Origin: Firmicutes bacterium CAG:238
Lineage (GTDB): Bacteria; Bacillota; Clostridia; Peptostreptococcales; Anaerovoracaceae
Direction: 5' to 3'
Length of the DNA: 5,564 nucleotides
Assembly: GCA_000435615.1 (NCBI GenBank)
Contig: FR881920.1
Coordinates: forward strand, 1-5,564
The position numbers and the translations under genes were made by a program. Position 1 is the first letter of the stretch, and each line of letters begins with the position of its first letter. Under the pieces are notes generated by a model. That model did not search any database. It saw only the letters and a list, made by a program, of their open reading frames with translations, and was not told the DNA's origin. Below are positions 1-5,522 of this stretch, one piece after another.

Positions 1-29
1 GCGACTCTATCCAATTGAGCTAATGGCGC
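1..29 (-). tRNA. partial tRNA, probably tRNA-Arg (5' portion only)
   Basis: Read on the minus strand, the sequence starts GCGCCAT (7-nt acceptor strand), then TA at tRNA positions 8-9. A D-arm follows with stem GCTC/GAGT and loop AATTGGATA, which places the invariant GG at 18-19. The window edge cuts the gene about two bases into the anticodon stem, so the anticodon is not visible. Arginine is inferred from the GCGCC..TAGCTCAATTGGATAGAG type of 5' half, common in clostridial tRNA-Arg, and from an A at position 20, a known arginine identity base. Another isoacceptor class cannot be excluded. The gene lies downstream of a strong promoter at 87-115 and is probably transcribed independently of the acyl-CoA synthetase gene. 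Confidence 0.75.
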
Positions 30-33
30 ATAT

Positions 34-77
34 CGAAATGCAGGGAAATGTATTGTTCACATATGCCTTGCATTTCG
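34..77 (-). repeat. inverted repeat (stem-loop) forming the tRNA leader
   Basis: The arms at 66-77 and 34-45 are complementary at 11 of 12 positions, separated by a 20-base loop. In the minus-strand RNA the stem is CGAAAUGCAAGG with CCCUGCAUUUCG, with one A-C mismatch. It starts about 3 nt from the predicted transcript start near position 80 and ends 4 nt before the mature tRNA 5' end. It therefore makes up nearly all of the pre-tRNA leader. No T-run follows on either strand, so it does not look like an intrinsic terminator. On the plus strand the mismatch becomes a G-U pair. Confidence 0.6.
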
Positions 78-86
78 TACCTTGTT

Positions 87-115
87 ATTATACAAAAAAT
101 TTTACGCTTTGTAAA
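87..115 (-). promoter_or_regulatory. sigma-A promoter for the tRNA gene
   Basis: On the minus strand there is a -35 box TTTACA (110-115) and a perfect -10 box TATAAT (87-92), with the optimal 17-bp spacer. Transcription should start near position 80, giving a leader of about 50 nt before the tRNA. The -35 box lies only 20 bp past the stop codon of the acyl-CoA synthetase gene. It also shares a base with the downstream arm of the hairpin at 115-148. Near-consensus promoters are usual for stable-RNA genes. Confidence 0.8.
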
Positions 116-148
116 GGGCAAAAATAGAAAAGTTTTATGCTTTGCCCT
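115..148 (-). terminator. possible weak terminator hairpin at the acyl-CoA synthetase stop codon
   Basis: A perfect 8-bp inverted repeat (AGGGCAAA at 115-122, TTTGCCCT at 141-148) encloses an 18-nt loop that contains the TAA stop codon (135-137). On the minus strand only TT follows the stem before ACAAAG, so the U-tract of a good intrinsic terminator is missing. The stem is short with a large loop. It could slow transcription or protect the mRNA end, or be chance. No better terminator is visible between the synthetase gene and the tRNA, so read-through into the tRNA is plausible. Confidence 0.25.
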
Positions 149-2087
149 CCGGATTGCCTTCTCCGCAGTCTTTTTGAAGCTCTGCGTAACGCTTAATTTT
201 CATTGTGCTTGTCTTCTCGAAAGCATCCTCTTTGATTTCAAGCTTTTTGATGCACTTATAGTTCGTCAGTTTGCGGTTCACGAGCTTGATCTGGCTCCAA
301 ATAATCTTGTAAATTTCCTCCTCGGTGAAAGGCTTGCCCGGGTCTTTGCGGGAAGCACCGTGAATTTCCTCGATTGCAGCCATATCCGGAATCACACGAG
401 CCGTTATGATAAGTTCCTTTTCACCGGAAACCTCTTTGCCGTATACCATGCACTCTGCAATTTCGGGAACATCCGAAAGCAATGTCTCAATTTCCTCAGG
501 ATAGATGTTTTTGCCGTTCTGCGTGACGATTACATTTTTACTGCGGCCGGTGATGTATAGGAAACCGTCCTCGTCGAGGAAACCGATATCTCCCGAATTG
601 AACCAGCCGTCCTTCATAACTTCCGCAGTCGTTTCCGGGTCTTCATAATATCCCAGCATTACGGTTTGGCCCTTGATCAAAACTTCGCCCTCTCCGCGTT
701 CGTTCGGATTCGATATGCGAATTTCATCTCCAAATACCGCCTTGCCGGCAGACCCCACTCTGGTATCGAAGTCCGGCGTAAGTGCCGCAATCGGGGCGGT
801 TTCCGTCAAGCCATAGCCCTGAAGGAATGTAACGCCGATGTCTTCAAACCACTTGCCTATCTTAGGATCAAGCGGTGCAGCAGCAGAAACAATAATGCGA
901 AGATTGCCGCCAAGCCCTGCGTATATGTCCTTAAATACTTTCCGTTTCACATCGATGCCCACGTTACGGAGACCGTTTGTAAGCCTCATCATTGATTTTA
1001 CAACAGAGCCTTTCTTGCTCTTTTCAATGTTTTTCATGATTTTCTTGTAGAGTGCTTCTATCAGAAGGGGCACTGCAAGAATTGCCGTTGGCTGTGTATC
1101 CTGCATGTCGGATGCCAGATGTTTCAATCCCTGACAGACCGCAATGGACGCACCGCTTGCCATCGGATAGATGAAACCGATGGTCGATTCATATGTGTGA
1201 TGCAGTGGCAGAACCGAGAAAAGTCTGTCCTCCGGGGTCAAATATACATAAGGCGTGATTCCGTTTATGTTTGCCGCCAAATTGCGGTTGCATATCATTA
1301 CACCCTTTGCCGCGGAAGTCGTTCCGCTGGTAAAAATCAGCAACGCAAAGGTATCCGGATCGATTTGTTTTTCCATGAGGCTGTTATCCCCAAGGTCAGT
1401 AAACACTTTCCCTTCTTCCGTGAGGAAATCGAATCCCACAGTTGTGAAATGTGCCTTTCCCTGCTTTTCCTTGCCTTCTTTTTCCTTAGTCGGAGCTTCC
1501 TGGCTGTACATCTCAATTGTATAGTTTACATTCCCGCAATGCGAAGCCGCCTTTTTAACAAAATCTTTTTTCTTCGGTGTGTGAACAATGGCAACAGCCC
1601 CGGAACGTTTTATGAGGTTCTCAAGTTCGTTTTCCGGAAGTTCCTTGTCAACAGGTACCGCAATGCCGGCCCCCAGAAGCAATGCCATGTATGCCACATA
1701 CCATTCATAAGTGGTCTCACCGATTATAATGACTTTATCGGTTTGTTTGATTTTCAAAACCCGCGTAAGCGCAGTGCCGAAGTTCACGGCATCGTCTCTG
1801 AACTCGCCGTATGTGATGGTTTCAAAACCTTTTTTCTTGTTAAAAGTTTCGAGCACAAAAGGCCGCTCTGCGTATTTTGTCGTTGAATTTTCAAAAATTT
1901 CTTTTACGGTACTAAAATGTGTCCCCGGATAGCAGGCGCTTCTCGGGATGTCACTTTCAAGGCTGTTTCTGATAAGTTCTTTATGTCTTTTTGCGTATTC
2001 GTGCTGAAGTTCTTCCAGCTCACCAATCTCGCCCATGCGGTATTTCGGAAGCCTGAAATTCGGTATTTTTTTCAAAAGTCTTGCCAT
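135..2087 (-). CDS. long-chain fatty acyl-CoA synthetase (AMP-forming)
   Basis: This 650-residue protein belongs to the ANL superfamily (AMP-binding enzyme, FAA1/FadD type). The family activates a fatty acid with ATP to an acyl-adenylate, then transfers it to CoA. All core motifs are visible: phosphate loop TSGTTSAAKG (253-262), LPLHHTYE (293-300, typical of long-chain enzymes), GYGLTET (424-430), WFNSGD with the ribose-binding Asp500, hinge GRSKN (514-518), and the C-terminal lysine region KTSTMKIKR, with Lys630 aligned to the catalytic lysine of adenylation. The protein therefore looks complete and active. The phosphate loop has Ser-Ala-Ala where many relatives have Gly-x-Pro, and a Lys/Glu-rich low-complexity stretch occupies about 199-212. 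No signal peptide or membrane helix is evident. The ATG follows GGGGGA by 4 nt. The gene lies 62 bp behind the spoVAF-like gene and has its own promoter. Chain-length preference cannot be read from the sequence; a ligase feeding another acyl pathway is an alternative. Confidence 0.93.
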   Translation of the reverse strand: MARLLKKIPNFRLPKYRMGEIGELEELQHEYAKRHKELIRNSLESDIPRSACYPGTHFSTVKEIFENSTTKYAERPFVLETFNKKKGFETITYGEFRDDAVNFGTALTRVLKIKQTDKVIIIGETTYEWYVAYMALLLGAGIAVPVDKELPENELENLIKRSGAVAIVHTPKKKDFVKKAASHCGNVNYTIEMYSQEAPTKEKEGKEKQGKAHFTTVGFDFLTEEGKVFTDLGDNSLMEKQIDPDTFALLIFTSGTTSAAKGVMICNRNLAANINGITPYVYLTPEDRLFSVLPLHHTYESTIGFIYPMASGASIAVCQGLKHLASDMQDTQPTAILAVPLLIEALYKKIMKNIEKSKKGSVVKSMMRLTNGLRNVGIDVKRKVFKDIYAGLGGNLRIIVSAAAPLDPKIGKWFEDIGVTFLQGYGLTETAPIAALTPDFDTRVGSAGKAVFGDEIRISNPNERGEGEVLIKGQTVMLGYYEDPETTAEVMKDGWFNSGDIGFLDEDGFLYITGRSKNVIVTQNGKNIYPEEIETLLSDVPEIAECMVYGKEVSGEKELIITARVIPDMAAIEEIHGASRKDPGKPFTEEEIYKIIWSQIKLVNRKLTNYKCIKKLEIKEDAFEKTSTMKIKRYAELQKDCGEGNPEGKA

Positions 2088-2091
2088 ATTG

Positions 2092-2108
2092 TCCCCCTAT
2101 CTGATAGG
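2092..2108 (-). promoter_or_regulatory. acyl-CoA synthetase ribosome binding site overlapping a 13-bp palindrome
   Basis: On the minus strand GGGGGA (2092-2097) lies 4 nt before the ATG at 2087 and decides the start. Immediately upstream, and sharing two of its G bases, is CCTATCAGATAGG (2096-2108), a perfect 6+1+6 palindrome. As DNA it could be a small operator. As RNA a one-base loop is not feasible without opening pairs, so an operator or chance is more likely than a hairpin. I do not recognise it as the site of any regulator I know, and it does not match the FapR or FadR patterns I recall. Confidence 0.5.
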
Positions 2109-2112
2109 CTGC

Positions 2113-2128
2113 CGGACATTCCTGTCCG
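2113..2128 (-). other. leader hairpin with GGAA tetraloop upstream of acyl-CoA synthetase
   Basis: On the minus strand CGGACA and TGTCCG form a perfect 6-bp stem closed by GGAA, a GNRA-class tetraloop. It lies inside the predicted roughly 50-nt 5' leader (start near 2137), about 25 nt before the start codon. No U-tract follows, so it is not a good terminator for the spoVAF-like gene. It may stabilise the mRNA 5' end or be a protein-binding element; neither is shown. Confidence 0.45.
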
Positions 2129-2143
2129 CAATATTATCTAAGC

Positions 2144-2173
2144 ATTATATCATTTTTGGGTACGAAAAATCAA
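2144..2173 (-). promoter_or_regulatory. sigma-A promoter for acyl-CoA synthetase
   Basis: On the minus strand there is a -35-like TTGATT (2168-2173), an 18-bp spacer, and a perfect TATAAT (2144-2149). The -35 box and most of the spacer lie inside the last codons of the spoVAF-like gene, and the -10 box begins just after its TGA. This should let the synthetase be expressed in vegetative cells independently of a sporulation gene upstream. Confidence 0.65.
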
Positions 2174-3634
2174 CCTTTTTAAAGTTTTTCCGTCAAACGG
2201 AATGAGTGGATAGAGGTAAGAGCTTCCCGTGAGGGTTTTGGTCGATGCCATAAGCACGACGACGACAAAAGCCGTCACCACAAGTCCGGCTGCTCCGAAG
2301 AAAAATGCTCCGACCATCATAAAGACCCGGCAGAATTTCATTGCGTACGAGAATTCTATGCTCGGCTGTGTAAACGCTGCAAGCGCCACGACCGCCATGC
2401 ATAATATCGTCTGCGGAATGAACCAGCCCGATTCGATACTGAATTCGCCTAGAATCAATGCTCCTATGACAGAAAGCGATGCTCCGAGTGAACTCGGTGT
2501 ATTCAGCGACGCAAGTTTCAGACCGTCCACTGCAATTTCAAGCAGGATGAACTGCCAGAAGATCGGAATCGCAAAATCTTCCGCCGGCACAAAAAAACTC
2601 AAAACACGCGGTGTAAACTCTTCGTACTCCGCCATAAGATAATACACAGGCGTCAGAAAAAGAATTACAAAAAAATTCAGCAGTTTAATGAATCTGAAAT
2701 AGTTACCTGTGAGCAAAGGAAAATAATAGTCATCCACATCCTGAAAAAATTCAAAAATTCCGGTCGGTATGAGCATCACCGTCGGGGTATTGTCAACGAT
2801 GATGGCAACCTTTCCTTCATTAATATGTGCTGCAATTACATCCGGGCGCTGGGAATATCTGACCCTCGGGAACGGATTTATGCCTGACCCTGCGTCAAAT
2901 TCCCGCAGCAATTTTTCGAGCATGCTCTGATCGGATACGGTGAGTGCGCTCTTTGTGGCGTTGGAAGTGCTGCTCTCATCAGTGTCTTTTTTGCTGTCCT
3001 CACCAAAAGGACTTGCCTTCCTGCTCATCTTTGAAAGCGCATTTTCCATGCGATGGACGAATTCCATATCCGCACGATCTTTCATATAGACAAGTGCCAC
3101 ATCGCTCTTGCTCACGCTTCCCACATTATATGCCTTGAAAATCAAGGCCTTATCCCTGATTCGCCTGCGGATGAGCCCGATATTGGTCATCAGTGTTTCG
3201 TTAAAGCCGTCCTTGGCACCTCGCAAAGTCTTTTCTTTTTCGGGTTCTTCCACAGCGCGTGCCGGATAATGTCTGGCATCCATAATAATGATTTTGTCAA
3301 GCCCTTCTACCACGAGCGGAATCAGGCCGGTGTACATTTTGGTAATCGCATCAGCCGGCTCCGTTATCTCCGCTTCCATGAACGGCAGGTTCCGTTCCAA
3401 AAACTCCTGACTGCTTTTGATTCCCTCCATGGATTCCGCAGGGACGGCGAGCAGGAATTTGAACAGCAGCAGAGCCTTATCGGAGTCGTGCAGCCCATCC
3501 ACAAAAAACACCGAAGCCCGCCGTCCCCCGATTATAAGCTTCCGTTCGAGCAAATCAAAGCTTTCGCCGAGCGGAAGCTCCCTTCTGAAAATATCAAGAT
3601 ATATCTCAAATTCGTTTTTTTCTTTTGTTTCCAT
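2150..3634 (-). CDS. spoVAF: spore germination protein of the GerA family, closest to SpoVAF
   Basis: This 494-residue protein has the GerA A-subunit architecture: a soluble N-terminal half, then about five or six membrane segments (roughly 318-336, 354-372, 385-403, 406-423, 436-464). From memory several stretches resemble Bacillus SpoVAF (about 490 residues) better than receptor subunits GerAA/GerKA: LGESFDL (22-28), the GAKDGFNE...RRRIRD region (139-161), GINPFPRVRYSQRPDV (251-266), and the short tail STKTLTGSSYLYPLIPF (464-480). In Bacillus, SpoVAF sits in the spore inner membrane and, with a partner protein, forms an ion channel that amplifies germination. A Ser/Lys/Asp-rich insertion at about 203-236 appears absent from Bacillus SpoVAF. 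No B or C germination subunits and no other spoVA gene are adjacent, so it is an orphan as far as the window shows. The ATG is preceded by AAAGGAGA at 4-nt spacing. Family assignment is firm; the SpoVAF subgroup is likely. Confidence 0.88.
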   Translation of the reverse strand: METKEKNEFEIYLDIFRRELPLGESFDLLERKLIIGGRRASVFFVDGLHDSDKALLLFKFLLAVPAESMEGIKSSQEFLERNLPFMEAEITEPADAITKMYTGLIPLVVEGLDKIIIMDARHYPARAVEEPEKEKTLRGAKDGFNETLMTNIGLIRRRIRDKALIFKAYNVGSVSKSDVALVYMKDRADMEFVHRMENALSKMSRKASPFGEDSKKDTDESSTSNATKSALTVSDQSMLEKLLREFDAGSGINPFPRVRYSQRPDVIAAHINEGKVAIIVDNTPTVMLIPTGIFEFFQDVDDYYFPLLTGNYFRFIKLLNFFVILFLTPVYYLMAEYEEFTPRVLSFFVPAEDFAIPIFWQFILLEIAVDGLKLASLNTPSSLGASLSVIGALILGEFSIESGWFIPQTILCMAVVALAAFTQPSIEFSYAMKFCRVFMMVGAFFFGAAGLVVTAFVVVVLMASTKTLTGSSYLYPLIPFDGKTLKRLIFRTQK

Positions 3635-3638
3635 TTTC

Positions 3639-3668
3639 TCTCCTTTCGGGACAGCCCGCAGAGCTGTC
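3639..3668 (-). promoter_or_regulatory. spoVAF ribosome binding site with a hairpin directly upstream
   Basis: On the minus strand AAAGGAGA (3639-3646) lies 4 nt before the ATG, a strong Shine-Dalgarno sequence that fixes the start. A perfect 6-bp stem, GACAGC/GCTGTC (arms 3663-3668 and 3650-3655) with a 7-nt loop, ends 3 nt upstream of it. The ribosome binding site itself is unpaired in this structure, so it should remain accessible. The hairpin may act on mRNA stability rather than block translation. Confidence 0.55.
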
Positions 3669-3720
3669 TTCCGCTTTCTGCCGCCGCAGCAAATTTATCC
3701 TTGTTTATTCTTCCAAAATC

Positions 3721-3749
3721 TTGCCATTTCATACTTTTACATATATAAT
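3721..3749 (+). promoter_or_regulatory. sigma-A promoter for gltX
   Basis: A -35 box TTGCCA (3721-3726), a 17-bp AT-rich spacer and a perfect -10 box TATAAT (3744-3749) form a strong vegetative promoter. Transcription should start near 3756, giving a leader of about 88 nt before the gltX ATG. Confidence 0.8.
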
Positions 3750-3771
3750 AAAGTGTTGGAATATTGAACAA
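3742..3771 (-). promoter_or_regulatory. possible weak divergent promoter towards spoVAF
   Basis: On the minus strand TTGTTC (3766-3771) is followed after 18 bp by TATATA (3742-3747), using the same AT block as the gltX -10 box. This is a fair sigma-A match. However, spoVAF genes are normally read by a forespore sigma factor, and AT-rich DNA gives such matches by chance. I found no convincing forespore-type promoter in the interval. Confidence 0.25.
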
Positions 3772-3790
3772 GAAGGCGGTGCGGACACAA

Positions 3791-3821
3791 GGCGGGCAGT
3801 GCAGGCTGCGTGCCGCCCGCC
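3791..3821 (+). other. GC-rich hairpin in the gltX leader
   Basis: GGCGGGC (3791-3797) is perfectly complementary to GCCCGCC (3815-3821). The enclosed bases can form an alternative inner stem (GGCA with TGCC, then GCA-GGC-TGC). The block is much more GC-rich than the flanking AT-rich promoter and ribosome binding site. It lies within the 5' leader and ends 12 nt before the GGAGGA. There is no U-tract, so it is not an obvious attenuator. It could set mRNA stability, but a function is not shown. Confidence 0.5.
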
Positions 3822-3833
3822 CCGCCATAATAC

Positions 3834-3839
3834 GGAGGA
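3834..3839 (+). promoter_or_regulatory. gltX ribosome binding site
   Basis: GGAGGA lies 5 nt before the ATG at 3845. It decides the start against an in-frame TTG at 3764, which has no such site and would lie within about 8 nt of the predicted transcript start. Confidence 0.85.
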
Positions 3840-3844
3840 TAAAT

Positions 3845-5500
3845 ATGAATTATGAAAAACTTGCGGAGATTTTGTTTCCGCACATCACCAAAACCCCGGA
3901 CGATTACGAAAAGCTCTATCCCAAGCGCGAGCTGCCTGAGGGCGCGAAAGTAACCAGACTCGGACCAAGCCCGACAGGCTTCATTCATCTTGGAAACCTT
4001 TACGGCGCTTTTGTTGACGAGAGACTGGCACATCAGTCCGGCGGCAGGTTTTTTCTCAGAATCGAGGATACCGATGACAAGCGTTATGTAGAAGGCGCAG
4101 TTGAAGTGATTATCAACTCCCTCAGATTCTTTGGCATCAATTTTGATGAGGGCGCAACGATGGAAGGCGACATCGGCGACTACGGCGACTACACACAGAG
4201 CCACCGCGGCGAGATTTACCGGTGCTTTGCGAAGAAGCTCGTTGCCGAGGGCCATGCATATCCATGCTTCCTGACCGAAGAAGAAATCGCGGAAATCCAC
4301 GCAAAACAGGAAGCCGAGAAGGCAAATCCGGGAATTTACGGCAAGTGGGCGCTCAGCAGAAACCTCACGATGGAAGAAATCGAAGCGAACCTTGCAGCAG
4401 GAAAATCCTATGTAATCCGTCTGAAATCCGACGGCGACATGAGCCTGCCGGAAGATCAGATCCGCCGTTTCCGGGTTGAAGACGCAATCCGCGGAACCCT
4501 TGACATGCCGGTGAACGATCAGGATACGGTTCTGCTCAAGGCAACCGGAATCCCGACCTATCATTTTGCGCATGTTGTGGATGACCATCTGATGCGGACA
4601 ACCCATGTTGTGAGAGGCGCAGAATGGATTCCGTCGCTTCCGATTCATGTGGAGCTCTTCGACAAGCTCGGCTGGGAGCCGCCTGTATACTGCCACACCG
4701 CGCAGCTTATGAAACTCGACGAGGAGGGCAATAAGAGAAAACTTTCCAAGAGAAAAGACCCTGAGCTTTCGCTCGACTACTATAGAAATGAAGGCTACCA
4801 TCCGGCAGCCGTACGCGAATATCTGCTGACGATTCTCAACTCGAATTTTGAAGAGTGGCGCATCGCAAATCCGGATGCGGACATCGACGAGTTTGAATTT
4901 ACCACAGAGAAGATGAGCAACTCCGGCGCGCTTTTCGACCTCAACAAGCTCAATGACATCAGCAAAGATGTCCTGCTCAAAATCCCTGCAGCAGATCTTT
5001 TCGACTTCCTCAAGGCTTGGTCGGACGAATTCAAGCCTGAGCTGGCTTCGATTTTTGAGGACAGAGCATACCTCGAAAAAATCCTTGACATCGGCCGCCA
5101 CGAAGAAAGAAATCCGCGTAAGGACCACATTTACGCACAGCAGATCATTAAGAATATCAGCTATTTCTTTGATGACATGTTCGAAATTGAGGACGAATTC
5201 CCGCAGGAAGCCGCAGGAGACGTGCCTGTAATCCTTTCAAAATATCTGGAAACCTACAACCACGCGGACGATCAGGAAACTTGGTTCGGCAAAATCCGCG
5301 AAATTACCGCAGAGCTCGGCTATGCAGTAAAGCCAAAGGATTTCAAGAAGAATCCGGATCAGTACAAGGGCCACGTCGGCCATGTCAGCACGGTGATCCG
5401 TGTGGCGCTCATGGGCCGCCAGCAGTCTCCGGATGTATGGGAAATCCAGCAGATTCTCGGTGAAGAGCGCACCCGTGCCCGCCTCGCCAAATTCATATAA
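3845..5500 (+). CDS. gltX: glutamyl-tRNA synthetase, long clostridial variant
   Basis: This cytosolic class I aminoacyl-tRNA synthetase joins glutamate to tRNA-Glu using ATP. The 551-residue product has the HIGH-type signature GPSPTGFIHLGN (40-51), RIEDTD (72-77) in the glutamate/ATP pocket, GIPTYHFAHVVDDHLM (235-250) followed by RGAEWI in the tRNA-acceptor part of the Rossmann fold, and the KMSKS equivalent KLSKR (299-303). The helical anticodon-binding region follows, ending in the family-typical RVALMG...SPDVWEIQQILG (519-540). Bacterial GluRS is usually about 480 residues. The excess here includes about 35 residues before the catalytic fold and an acidic middle section. The Cys-rich zinc site of E. 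coli GluRS is absent; only C142 of AYPCF remains. If the genome lacks GlnRS, as is usual in Clostridia, the enzyme would also charge tRNA-Gln for the GatCAB route; that is inference. It has its own promoter, diverges from spoVAF, and a probable terminator follows at 5523. Confidence 0.95.
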   Translation: MNYEKLAEILFPHITKTPDDYEKLYPKRELPEGAKVTRLGPSPTGFIHLGNLYGAFVDERLAHQSGGRFFLRIEDTDDKRYVEGAVEVIINSLRFFGINFDEGATMEGDIGDYGDYTQSHRGEIYRCFAKKLVAEGHAYPCFLTEEEIAEIHAKQEAEKANPGIYGKWALSRNLTMEEIEANLAAGKSYVIRLKSDGDMSLPEDQIRRFRVEDAIRGTLDMPVNDQDTVLLKATGIPTYHFAHVVDDHLMRTTHVVRGAEWIPSLPIHVELFDKLGWEPPVYCHTAQLMKLDEEGNKRKLSKRKDPELSLDYYRNEGYHPAAVREYLLTILNSNFEEWRIANPDADIDEFEFTTEKMSNSGALFDLNKLNDISKDVLLKIPAADLFDFLKAWSDEFKPELASIFEDRAYLEKILDIGRHEERNPRKDHIYAQQIIKNISYFFDDMFEIEDEFPQEAAGDVPVILSKYLETYNHADDQETWFGKIREITAELGYAVKPKDFKKNPDQYKGHVGHVSTVIRVALMGRQQSPDVWEIQQILGEERTRARLAKFI

Positions 5501-5522
5501 GCGATTCATACGAAAAGCAATC

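Noticed and set aside
48..560. Plus-strand open frame of 170 codons at the left end
   Set aside because: It runs antisense through the C-terminal part of the acyl-CoA synthetase and the tRNA promoter region, with no ribosome binding site and no recognisable protein features.
1119..1886. A 255-codon open frame on the plus strand inside the acyl-CoA synthetase gene
   Set aside because: It is codon-aligned with the synthetase on the other strand, shows no family motifs and has no convincing ribosome binding site. It is a shadow of the real gene.
2092..2149. Terminator of spoVAF between the two minus-strand genes
   Set aside because: The only good hairpin (2113-2128) has no U-tract after it and lies downstream of the synthetase promoter, so it belongs to the synthetase leader.
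3675..3735. Possible SigG/SigF promoter for spoVAF (GTATG at 3730-3734 and GGATAAATT nearer the gene on the minus strand)
   Set aside because: Each half resembles a forespore promoter box, but they are 29 bp apart and neither has a partner at the required 15-18 bp spacing.
3767..3790. T-box-like sequence in the gltX leader (AACAAGAAGGCGGTGCGG)
   Set aside because: It resembles the T-box consensus only partly and lacks its invariant core. It lies about 10 nt from the predicted transcript start, leaving no room for the specifier stem, and no terminator/antiterminator pair follows.
3764..3844. A 27-residue N-terminal extension of gltX from an in-frame TTG
   Set aside because: The TTG would sit about 8 nt after the predicted transcript start with no ribosome binding site. 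The ATG at 3845 has GGAGGA at 5 nt and gives a sensible MNYEKLAEILFP start. The extra residues would be encoded by the GC-rich leader hairpin.
3737..5128. A 463-codon open frame on the minus strand opposite gltX
   Set aside because: Its codons line up exactly with gltX codons, so stops would appear only where gltX uses TTA, CTA or TCA. gltX largely avoids these codons, which keeps the antisense frame open by codon bias. The translation has no recognisable domain, while gltX is unmistakable.
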